NCBI GenBank assembly: GCA_963575745.1
Contig: CAUYUJ010014260.1
Coordinates: 1,094,287 to 1,158,286 of the forward strand
Reading direction: 5' to 3'
DNA: 64,000 bases
Origin: Prorocentrum cordatum
Taxonomy: Eukaryota; Sar; Dinophyceae; Prorocentrales; Prorocentraceae
The stretch's first letter is position 1; every line of letters begins with the position of its first letter. Positions 11,443 through 23,400 of the stretch are shown here, one piece after another. The position numbers and the translations under genes were made by a program. The notes under the pieces were generated by a model that saw only the letters and a list, made by a program, of their open reading frames with translations, ran no database searches and had not been told where the DNA came from.

Positions 11443-14400
11443 TCCTCGTCTCGTCTCTCGTCCCTCCTCCTCCTCCTCCTCCTCCTCCTCCTCCTCCTCC
11501 TCCCTCTCCAAGGAGGGGGAGCTCAGCAGCGTGACGGCAGAAATGGAGCACTCCAGCCCACACGGGCGACGAGGGGGCCACCCTGGCTCGACCATGCACC
11601 CCGGGGGTCCTGGAGAACTCCCACATGGGTTCGGAGTACAGTCGGGCTGCTGAAAGAAAGGAACGTCACATACAACTTGAAATGTGTCCAGAACAAATAT
11701 CGTTGACGAAATCTGGGCCAACTTCCCGGAAGTGTCTTGAAACAAGCCTGGGCCAACTTCTGTGGAGAATGCGTTCAAAAAAATGGGCCAGCTTTCCGGC
11801 AAGCTGGCCAAAAAACGCTGGCCCCACTTTGCGGGGTGGAGGTTTCTTGATCAGATGTTCGACCGTGAAGAACGAAACGCAGAGGGCTAGATGAACAATC
11901 ACGGAAGGACCTATGGAACAACGGTCACACTTCGAACCCCAAGCGGTCCTGATGTCAGCCTCTTGACTGCAATCGGGGTCGGAGGGTCGAGCCTCATCGC
12001 CAGTGCATCGCCGATGAGTCGTCGATGCATCGGCAACGTTGGCGATGTCTCTGCGCCGTCCGAGTGGAGAAAATCGGGCTCCACGTCGAACAGCGTCGCT
12101 GGTGATGCATCGGCGATGCGGCGCGACCCTCCGACACCATGCGGGAGGCCCGAAGGACCCAACCCTCCGATGAGCCGCCGCTCCCGAGCGCCGTGGCACT
12201 CGAAGCAGTCCACCTCCGCGGGGCCCAGGGACGCCTCGCGCAGCGCTGCCCGGATGCACTGCTCCTGCGAGGGTCCGTTGGGCGCGGTGATGCTGGCACT
12301 CCGGCCGTCCTGCCAGGGGCCGCCAACTGACCACCTCACCTTCTGTGGCAACTCGTGGGATGATTCCATGTCATTTTGCTGGAATTCCCGAACCGACGCG
12401 AACCGACGCGAATCGACGCGAGTCGACGCCGATCGAGGCTAAATCGGCGCTTGTCGAATCTAGATCGACGGTTTCTCATCGATTACCAAACGCTGACTCA
12501 CGCTAACGCACCCAAAAGACTGAGCTCCGAAGGGCCCAGAACCAGCCTGACCAGGATCGGTGAGGTGGTCAACTGACTCCTTCACATCCTGGTTGCTCTG
12601 GCTGCCGGCTGCGAGCGCGAAAACACTCGGCGAGAGTTCCGCGATGTCCATGAGGACGCTGGAGGCACCCTCGCCGCGGCCGTATCCATCGGCGCCCACG
12701 TCGAAAGTGAAGGAGCGACCTTTGTATGAGAGCATTGCGCCGCTGGAGGCGCTGATGAAGCTCACGGGGCTGTACGCCAGGTTGACGCCCGCGGCGACCA
12801 CGGCAGCCAGGGGATCGAAGTCGCGGTACATCAAATGCAATTTTGCAGTGTGCATGGCGACCAACCCCGCAGAGCAGGCAGTGTTGATGGTCTGGCTCGA
12901 CCCCTTCAAATTCATGAGGAAGTTGCAGCGGTTGGACATGATCGCCTCACACGTAGCACCGTACTACATACCCCCAGGGCGCGGGTAAGAACGATGCCCC
13001 CCCCCGCATGTATCCCAACCGTGCTTCTAGGACACCCGGAATCCTGACCCTTTCTCGATGACCGGCCAACTATCCATCCCGCATCGTGTTTGAACGGTCT
13101 TGGGGCCGAACGAAAGCCCCCAAAGAGCCGAAACTTTGCGCAGCGCGGGCATCCCTGGAATCGATGCCGCTCCCGCTTCTGGAGGAGGAGGAGGAGGACA
13201 AGGAACAACAGGAGGGAGGATGAGGAGGAGAAGGGGGAAAAGGGGGAGAGGAGGAGGGCAAGGAAGAGGAAGCAGGAAAAGGAGGAGGCGGAGGAGGAGG
13301 AGGAAGAGGAGCTAACGTCGCCGCGGGGGACGCGGTCCTGTCTCGCCGCCTAGCGGAGGAGAGCCCTCACGCGAGGTGAACGCGCGTGGCGGCACGCGGG
13401 CAGTGCGACGGGCACCCCGCAGGGGCTGCTCGGGCAGGTCGTGCGGAAGGACGAGAAGCCCGCCGCGCGAGCACCTGCACGACCTGTGGCATCAGGCGGC
13501 AGCCTCAGGGCGCGGCGGGTATGCTCGAACACGTTGCAGTTCTCCAGGCAGCTCTGGAGCCGCATCTCGCTCGTGTCCTTCGTCATGTTGTACGCTCGGC
13601 AGGCCATTGCAAACCTGGCCGTGGAATTCGCGATGCTATTCTTGCCCCCGTAGTCCTGGTCATCCCCGATCCCAAGCCCATCCAAAAGAGAGGTGGACAG
13701 GGCTCCACGAGGTCGGGCCATGTGGTGCAGCATCCCCGGGCAGGTCAGTTAGTTGCTCATGCTGTCCTTCGCGTCGCAGCCGAAGTGACAGCTGCGCTTC
13801 GCGGCGAGGACGTGCACTCTGAAAGAGGTCGCCCACGCGCCCGCCAGAGTCTTCATATTCGCCCAGGCACGCGCCGGCGGGAGGGTGGCCACATGCTTGC
13901 GCAGCTTCATCCAGCGGCCGTGCAAGTCCGCGGGCAGCGCGTCAAAACCGACGAGATCAGACTTGTTATCCTCCATGTCAGCATTGCTCATGTTATCGTC
14001 GGCGCCCTCCTCCGCGGGAAGGGCGAGCTGGTGCTGCTCGATCCAGCGGTCCAGCGGCGCCGTGCGCGACGCTCAGAAGCGAGCTCGGCGCGGCGCTCAT
14101 CCTGCCCTTGGATATCTGCGCGGTGCGAACCAAGGTTGCCCGGCAGCGTGAGCTCGAGGAAGCGACGCCCAAAGGCGCCAACTTCTCACGCCTGCAAGCA
14201 CATGTCGCGTGCGAGACGGCGCCATTGTTCGGGTGCGTCGCACCATGCTTGGAGACGATCTCGAGGGAGAGCTCCGTGAAGATGCATGTCGCACCTGTCA
14301 AGCCGGCCCTGCTCGTTGTGGCAGCCATTGATGCCGAGGAACAGGCCAGGCAGCCAGCGAGCCGCCCAGGCGACAGCCCGGCGTTGCAGGCGATGTCCAA

Positions 14401-17400
14401 CCTCCTCGGCCAGCGCGCGAGCAGGGCCCGAAGGGCGCCGAGCCGACTTGGCGCCCAATCGCTCGGGGAACCATTCAAGGAGGTGCCGTCGAATGGTTAT
14501 GTGCACCGTGTCCGCATAGAGCTTCTCCTGCAGCGCTAACAGGTATGCCTTCTGGTTCGCGCACTGCTCCTTCGGCGCGCGCGCCGGCGCGCGCGCCGCC
14601 CTCGAGACTCTGACAGGCATTGCCTGGGCCCTTGCCGTGCAGCCTGCCTGTGGGCGGCTCGAAGAGTACCTCTGGCGCGCTCGGGGAAGTCGACGATCCG
14701 CTTCGTCCGCTTGAGGGCCGAGCCCTGGCCCTCGACGAAGATGGTGTTCGTGGGCCCGTAGAAACGCTGCACAATCGAAGTCGGGCCCTTCCAACATCTT
14801 GCGCACCGGCGCCCTGCCACGGCGCCTGCGATCGGCAGCTCCTCGCGGGCCGTGTCGCAGAGACTCACGCAGGCCGCGTGCCAGTGCACGTCGTTGCGGC
14901 CAGGAGCGCCCGATGCCATTCGGGGTCTCGGCGTTGGTCCAGGGCGCCTTCGCCGGGGTGTCTGACATGGCGAAGCTGTTCGAAATTGCGCGTGGAAGTT
15001 CGTGGGTCGCTAGCAGAAACTTTGCCGGCGGAGAAGGCGGCGGCTCGCGCGGCTGGCCCGCGTGTGATAGGCAAGTGACAGCCGCAACATGATAATTTTT
15101 CGCGCTCTGCTGGGTCGTGGCACGCGACGAGGCGAGCTTCCCAACGCGATTCCACCACTTCCGGGCTGGCCCTCTCTATGTGTCAATCAGGGTCGCGCCG
15201 GGGCCGACGTATAATCCGAGATACTTCGCCATCTCTTCGATCTTGAAATTACGCCGTGGAAGATGCGCTGCCCCCAATATGTCACGGGTCTCGAGGGCAT
15301 GACCAGGCGTCGGCAATGACCATGCCGGTGCGACGTTGCATTTCTCGGCTTGTAGCACGAGCCCAGCGATGACATCGGCGGCGAGGAAGCGCGGCGCAAG
15401 TCGCGAGACGCCGCGAAGGCGCGCGATGACGATGGTCAGGTCGTCGGCGCACGCGCTCGCAAGGCCGCGCCGGGCGCGCCCGAGCTCATCGCTGATCGCC
15501 CTGACGAAAGGGTCGAATGCAAGCGCCCAGGTCGCGCCGCTCGAGGGCGGCCCTGCGCAACCCCCGAGGCAGCGACGAGAAGCGGTCGCAGCGCGCCTCC
15601 GAGCTCGAGGAGGGTAAGCGGCATGTAGTAGCACGCGCGCGGGAGCTTCAATATGCGCCGGCCGATGCCACAGCAGCGCAGTACGAACCACAGCCATTGG
15701 TGTCCCAGGCTGGGAATGATATGCTGCGATATCCCTGCTGATGAACGCCGGTTTGTCCTGCCGGCAGTCGCCGCCATGCTGTGTCTACAATAACGACGCT
15801 CCGATGGAACTGGCGGCCGTTGACGCAGCCCTGCTGCTCGGGGGCCGCGTCTGCCGCGACGGAGTGGAGCATCTTGTAGGCTACCGCCACCAAGGGTTCG
15901 ACATCCGCGCTCTTCCTCGATGGCGGACGAAGGCGAGCGCACTCCAAATTGCCCGCAGAATCGCTCACTTTTGGGGAGCATGGCCACGGGGGAGAAGTTG
16001 AGGCCGCTGAGAGGCAACATCGCGGAGGATCTCGCGACGTCGTGCGCGAGCTCGGGGTGCGCCTCGTAGCTCGTCGGGGCACGTGGCCAGGCTCGGCATG
16101 GAAGTCGATCAGGCCCTGGGGCTGAGTCGCTCGAGTGCTTGGCGGCCTGCTCGACGCTTGCCTCATCTGGAATGGGTGGGTCGCGCGTCTGCGGGCGTGG
16201 AAAGACGGGGTTCAGGTGCTCAGAGATCGTCTGCTCCTCCACCCTTGTGGCTGCGAAGATGGGCCCCAAATGATTCGTGATGGCCGCGTGCATCGCTGTC
16301 GGGTATGTGGCGATGGTGCTGTGCGTTCCCGCGACCATCTTGATGCCCGTCGAGATGAGGCGCTTCGAGAACGGCTTCCACCGCTCGGCCTTGCGGCTTG
16401 GCGGCCTCCGTCATGATGGCCTCCATCGCCCTCCACTTGGCGGTTGCGGTCATGTTGCGCAATTCGGCCTCGCTGGGAAGGTGCTGCACGTGGCGCAGGT
16501 AGTGCCGCGAGTCGATGATGAAGGCCGGCATGGCACACTCGGCCTGCGGACGCTGTCGACGAGGGCGGATTCTGAGATGCATGTTCACGCGATCGCTGAT
16601 CATGCCTTTGCTGGATTCCAGGGGGGCGTCGTCGGCCACGAGCACCGTCTCCGCGGTAGGCATCGCGTGCGCAGGCAAAGAGATGAAGCCGCTGTCGATC
16701 GTGGACTCTGCCACGCTGGCGACGCTCCTCCGTAGCGCTGCGCGGCTGCAGCCTCGGCGTCGGCGGGCGAATCGAGGCTCCTGGGCGGGTCCTCGCTGAC
16801 GTCGCCGAAAAGAACAGGGAGACGTCCGCGTGGTCGCTCGTTGGCATGCTCTCGCAGCCGCATCCATGGGCGTTGCAGCTCAGCTCGGTCTCATGAAGAA
16901 GTCGAGGTGTGGTTGTGAACGTTGAGTAAGGTGGCATCTTTCCGCCGCTGGGTGTCTGTTACCCGGAGCCTAGTCGCTCGTCCTCGAACGACGACATAGA
17001 AGCGCCGAAGCTGTCATTCTTCGGGTTGGCGGGTTAGCTCGACTTTGGCGCAAGGCGCCAGGCAGCCAACCCCGCCTGCGCTAGGGCAAAAGATCTGCGG
17101 CTCATGAGGTTTCTCGCGGTTGGTCTGCACTTGCGAGTGGAGCGCGCAGTAGGCGTGCTCCGTCGGATTGGCCAGGAGCGCCATGCCACTGATGGTCCCG
17201 CGTGCTTCTTGTAGGGCGAGGACAGCACGTTGGCGCAAGGGAGGAATGAGAAGACGCCGTTCGTCCTGCCGACGGGTGGCGGAGCGACCATGAAGAGCTT
17301 GAGCCAGAAAGCGATGTTGAGGGTCTCTTGCGAGGGGCGTTCGCAACATGGTGACCATATCGCGCTGAAGCCACTGCGCTGCTATGGGAGATTATGCGAA

Positions 17401-20400
17401 GGCGGCGGTGACTTCCTGAAGGATCTTGCTCTGGATGGTCTCGGTGATGCCTAATGCAGGGCTGCGCTGGGCTAGGGCGGTGTAGTTGGGTCATCCGGAG
17501 AAGCCCGCCTGGATCTGAGCCAGCACGGCGCCCCTGTGCGCGATGTATTCCTGCGCCCCGTTGATGCGGATGTCGTTGATGGGGTCTTTGCTTGCAAGAT
17601 CTTGGCGAGCTTTGTGACTCGAACTCCCCTGCGCGCGAGCTTGAAACTCTTCTCTTCGCTGGCGTACAAAGGATGAGCAACACCTCTCACATGAATGGTG
17701 AAGTCCCTCCATGCTTGCCCAGCGCGGAGTGCCGCATGAAGTTTGCGTGCTCGAGGTTCGGCGACCACCTTGCCGCCCGCGACGAAGAAGGAGTGGCGCC
17801 TGGCGAAGCCGACCGTGTTGAATGCGAGTTGTGTGTTGTCGATTCCTGATGCTTTGAATCAATCTGGGAGGGCTGAGCGAAGTGCTTCTTTATTGAATGA
17901 TACCGAACATTCACACCAACACGTGACGGGGTCTGGCTCGCGGTCCCAGGTGCCGATGTTCGATGCGTTGATGGAGGGAACGCGGGCCTCGGCACAGGCG
18001 ACGACAGCGTCCAATTTAACCACAGCAGCCTTCAGCTCCACGTTCGCTTGCTCCGCCTGGTCCATCCGCTGTTTGATGAGTGTAACCTCTCGCCCAGTGC
18101 GCTCGTTCGTCTCCGAAAAGGTCTCTGGCGAACTTCGTGACTGATGCCATGAAATTCGCTCTGGCGGTCTCGGTGGCGCCTTTGGCGGTGGCTCCAGATT
18201 GGACAGCGGCTTCGCGAACTTGGGCGGCAAGGGCTTCTCTGAGTTGGTTACGCACGTGAGCTTGCAACGCCGATGCCTCGGATTTGGCTGCAGACTCTGC
18301 CCAAAGATCACCTCCGCGTCCGAGAACAGCACCTTTGTCCTCGGTGGCTCCGCGTTTGGTCGTCGCAACGTCCTGCACCATATAACTGAAAGGTGGCCCG
18401 CGCCAGCCACAACACACAACCATGGGCGCGTTGATATGAAGAAATATGGACGCCAACACCGAAGGCACAACGAGGCGTGGAAAATGAGTCCTGGACTGTC
18501 CCTGGACCCAAGGCATCCGCGCTCTGCCACGGGGCGAAATCATTTTGAGCCAAAACGGCTTCGGGAAAGGAGGAGGGGGAGGAGGAGGAGGAAAGAGGAG
18601 GAAGGAGGCGGAGGCACCCCCCCAGTTGCTGAAACTCCAGCGCGGAACTGCGGTTCAGCCACACACGCGCCACCGTTGAGCCCCCCACGGCGACGGGCCC
18701 TGAGCCCCGCCCCCCAAAGGCCCCCCCTTGCGATCGGCACCGCGCCCCCCTGTTTTTTATATTCGGCGGCGAACGGGGGGGAAGTGAGAGGGAAAAGGCC
18801 GTCACAGAAGGCGGGGGGGGCTTCGCTCTCCAGCCTTCAGAGAAGTGTCCGGCGTCTCCGAAGAAGGCGTAGAACATTTCTCAGAAGGCTTGGGGCTCTC
18901 CGAACCTTCTCAGGAGGCCCGCCCACTCTTGCTTCACCCCCGGGCGCGCCGCCGATTTACGCTGAGAAACCTTGATCGACACGAATGGTAGCCTCTGGAT
19001 AAGACCAAACAGCTGCAAACCGAATTAGGCGCTGTGGCGCAGCACGCTGCACACACACACACACACCACCAGCCACGACCGGAGCCCATTCTTCGAACCG
19101 GACCGCTCTGCGAGGGCCATGGGCCCCGAAGCCGGGGCGGAAGCGCCCGCCGTGCTAGAACTGCAGCGCCAGGATCCAGAGGCTCGGCGCCGCGGCCCCG
19201 CCCTCCCTGAAGGGGCCCTGGGACTCACAAAGAACTAGACACAAATAGCACGATTCCTCCTCTTCCCCCATCTCTCCTGGGCTTCTATCTTCCACCCCAC
19301 CTCCCACATGTTTGTCTGATCTTCTGGGGAATGGGCGATGGATTGTGTCTGTGTGTTTTCTCCCCTCCCGACCCCCCCCCCCCCCCCACTGGCAGGGCTC
19401 CTCCGCCAAGCCTCCCCGGCCACGACGGGCGGGCCCACCCCGAGGCCGCGCGGGCCCCGCCCTCGCCGAGGCCCGGCCCCCGTCCGGCAGGGGATCCCCC
19501 TCGGGAGCTCGCGAGCGAGCGGAGGGCGTGCACGCGCACGCATCCACGGTGGCTTCGAGAATACGCTTGCGCCGACGTTCGTGTCACGAGGCCTGGCCCC
19601 CGTCCGGCAGGGATCCCCCTCGGGAGCTCGCGAGCGAGCGGAGGGCGTGCACGCGCACGCATCCACGGTGGCTTCGAGAGTACGCTTGCGCCGACGTTCG
19701 TAGCACGAGGCCTGTCTCTCGCGGACCAGGGGGCCGTTGTGGTGAGGAGAAGCGCTGTGGATGCCATGACGCTGGACACCCTAACAGTCCTATCATTGAG
19801 CTCCATATGTATCTGCAACATGCTTGGGGCATGTTCTTAACATGTTTGACCTGTTGTTACATGCCTTAACCATGTAAAGCACAATGCTTAGCCATCTGGA
19901 AATGATTTGGCTCCACGCTTCCTCTCCTCTGTTCTCTCGAGGGTCGTCGGAGCCCACCGCAAGGCCTTCTGGAACAAATGATTTGATCGCTCGATGCTGG
20001 GTCAACCGGGTGATAATGGAATGGCTATGTTGCTCGCCTTGTTTTCCGTTTTGATGATGGCAGAATGCTTTTTTTGTTGCAGGGCTATGCGCTTCAAGTG
20101 TAGATTCATGGCAGTCTGTTGGTGTCTCAAGTCCCGCTCCGAAAAAGCCTTCCACGCCAGTGACGGTCGCGACCTGTGCTGGTTGCTCTAGAGCTGCCCT
20201 CCGTGGTGGCTTCAAGCAGATAGCTACCTCCGTTGTTTTAGGGCTTGCCCCTTGTCGGCTGATGCTGCAGTGGCCGATGCAGTGACCGTTCGCCGCCGCG
20301 TGCTGAAATTGTTGTCCTTATCGCAAGTACATCGGCAGTGCCTGGTCGGCTGCTGTCGAAGCGGGGGCAGGCAGCGGAGACCGCGGGCCATCGGCGTCGT

Positions 20401-23400
20401 CGGCCTCACCGTTGTCGTCGTCGTCGTCCTCAACCTCTCTCTCTCTCTCTCTCTTGTTTCTCTTTTTGTGGTGTGGTATGCCGCCACCCCAGTCACTCCT
20501 ACGGCACCAGGTGCGTTTCGGCTGCGCTGGCACTTCTGCAGCGGAAAAGCTGCGGCGACACACTTCTGCAGCGGACCAGATGCACATGTTGCAGCCGAGC
20601 GACGCCTCTGCATGTTGTTTGCCGAACGCCCGTTGTGATTGCGGCGCGGGCGGAACGTATCAAGATCGATCTTTACTCATGGAATTGCCAGACTCGCCTT
20701 ACAACATACGTCGGTGAATTTGTCGTCCGTGCTGTCGACCGGAAAAATGGCATGAACACCCGCCTCCAGCCTACACGAGGACCTGTAACAAGCCACGCAA
20801 AGCTATTCTCCAAAAAATGTACTGATAATGTCCTTCGCGTTTAGCTCGCAAGGTTGCTACATAGCTGGCGCTCTGGCATCGGCAATGTCCATGCGTGTAC
20901 CTGGCAGCATTGGAACAGCAGCCACTGCCATCGTCTTCCAGTGGTCACCGCTGGCGAACAGACCGAGGCCAATTGTATATGCGATTTGAAGGACCACGCG
21001 CGGCGTCCCAGCAGACACATCTCAAGGGATCATTGGAAACAATCCGCCACCGTGCCCCTTGGCCTTGGCACGTGGAGGCGTGGACGGATGCCAAGGTCTG
21101 CCTGGGTTTTTTGGATTCTAAAAGATAAGGCACCACCCCTCCCCCTACTCGCGGAATGTTGCGTGCGTCTGCCACTTCCCTCGTGCCCGCTCGGGGAGGG
21201 TGCACTTCCCGCGTGGCAGCTAATCCCTAACCCCCTATTCCACACGTGCCCGCTCGAGGATAGTGCACGTCCAGCATGGCAGCGAATGCCTAGTTCCCTC
21301 TTCCACACGTGCCCGCTCGAGGATGGTGCACTTCCCGCATGGCAGAGAACCCTCATTCCACGCGTGCCCGCCCGAGGATAGTGCACTTCCCGCATGGCTG
21401 CTAACTCCTAGGTCCCTCACCCCACAAGTACCCGCTCGAGGAAGTCGTGCACTTCCCGCATGACCAGGCGCTGCTCCCGAGCGCTCCACGGCCTCCCAAG
21501 CAACTACCATTTGTAAAAAACGATAAGTATGCGCCCCGAGCTTCCAAGACGGCTCGCGCAGGCAACCAATGACGCCAAGACGGCCCCAACACGCCACAAG
21601 AAAGCCCCAAGCCGGCGTAAAGGGACACCAAGTCGGCGCAAGAGGGCCCCAGGGATCCCCCAAGATTGCCCCACAGAAGGCCAAGACAGCCCCAAGACGG
21701 CCGGAACGAACATCCTCATCCTCATCCTCATCCTCAGCATCATCATCATCATCAGCAGCATCATCATCATCACCATCATCAGCATCATCATTATGATCAA
21801 CAGCAGCATCATAATCATCATCAGCATTATCATCAGCATCAGCATCAGCAGCATCAGCATCATCGCCATCGCCATCGCTCATCATCAACATCAGCATCAA
21901 CAGCATCAAAACAATCATCCTCATTATCATCAACAACACCATCAATATCACCATCACCACTACCATCAATCACCATCACCATCACCGCCACCACCATCCT
22001 CAGCATCGTCATCATTGACACCATCTCCATCATCATCATCATCACCAACATCATCATCAACATCATGTGCGTCATCGTCATCACCTGTATCATCACCACC
22101 ATCATCATAAGCAGCATCAGCACCGCCACCATCAGCATCACACTCATCGTATCCAACTTCTTCGTCATCGTCATCGTCGTCGTCATCATCACCTCCATCA
22201 GTACCACCGTCATCGTCGTCACCCTCAGCATCATCTTCGCCATCGTCAGCGTTATCATCATCCTCATCACCATCATCATCATCGACATCAGCAATACTAT
22301 CATCAGCATCGTTTTCATCGTCATCCTCATCATCATCATCATCAGTATCATCAACATCATCATCCTCAGCAGCAGCATCATCCTCTCCATCATCATCATC
22401 ACCACCACCATGAGCACCACCATCACCACCACCACCACCATCATGGTCATACTCCTTCTCATCATAATCATCTCCATCATCATCATCATCATCGCCATAA
22501 TCATCATCGTTGCCATCATCACCACCATCATCATCATCACTAGCATCACCTGCAACATCCTCATAATCCTCTCACGGCTCTCCCAAGCCTGGAGACACGA
22601 CGTGTCACACGTGATGCCCTCCCGCGCCCCCCCGAACAGTCGCCACCCAGAAAGCTGCGCTGGCCCAGTGGCGGGACTCATCGCTGGCAGCAGGATTACC
22701 GCCTCGGTAACAGCAATCGTCGCAGTCATTATGATTGGCATACACTTCAGTGCGATATTGAGATGCTCAGTTCATCAGGTCAGGAAGACAGTGGCACAGT
22801 TGTCTTCCATATCAAGCGCAGCATCCACACATCCCCAATGAAGCTTGCACAACGCAATCTACAGGCACCGGCAGACCGCCTAGCCCATGAAAGATGGACC
22901 AATTACAGCCAGTGGCACACGTACTACTGGCACTCCGCTGAAGGAAGTGTGGAGATGTTGGTGTCCATTCTTATCCTGCTCCTCATCGGTCACCTCCTCC
23001 TCCTCCACCTCCTTCTGCTTCACCTGCCTCTCCTTTCATCCCTCAGTCTCGGTTCGAACCAGGCAACCCAGTGCCAAAATTAGGTAAGGCGGAGGAACGG
23101 TCTTGTTAGTCGTTCTCTGGGGCGCGTTCGTGTCATGAGGAGTTCATTCCACCATTCGCATAGATGACATTGGAACGATTCGAATCCCCGAGAAGGACAT
23201 CTTGAACCGATGCGCACCGTAAACCCCCACCCCCAATCTCATCATTGGCAGCTGCCGGTCTTCTAGGCATGCATGTATGAAAACGTGCGCAGTTTCTCTG
23301 ATTGGAAATGGTCGCCTCGTGCGTGCCGAGGCCGGCAGTGTCCTGCGGGCGCTCCGTCATGTTCCACTCGGTACCACTAGTGCCGACGAAACATCCGATG

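Larger units (their letters stand above)
10910..12191 (-). other. KS intron 3 with CCT microsatellite and MITE C
   Basis: A 1282-bp GC-AG intron. It holds a long TCC/CTC/TCG tract (about 11018-11515), a degenerate duplication of a GGCCAACTT-type motif (11717-11830) and MITE C copy 1 (11975-12138). Confidence 0.75.
12946..23315 (-). other. KS intron 1, 10.4 kb, loaded with mobile and repetitive DNA
   Basis: A GC-AG intron splitting the KS domain between GTHE and AIMSNRC. The hexamer GAGGCG spans both junctions. Inside are a GGA tract (about 13186-13310), a degenerate LINE in the same orientation as the gene, an introner B copy, a 119-bp duplication, a repeat of about 61 bp, a CCAAGA block and the second ATC tract. 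Confidence 0.75.

Noticed and set aside
13350-18564. Series of overlapping frames as separate host genes
   Set aside because: They are pieces of a single LINE in successive frames, broken by indels.
23100-23200. Possible tRNA because of CGATTCGAATCCCC near 23175
   Set aside because: The T-arm stem does not pair, and no matching D-arm, anticodon arm or acceptor stem was found.
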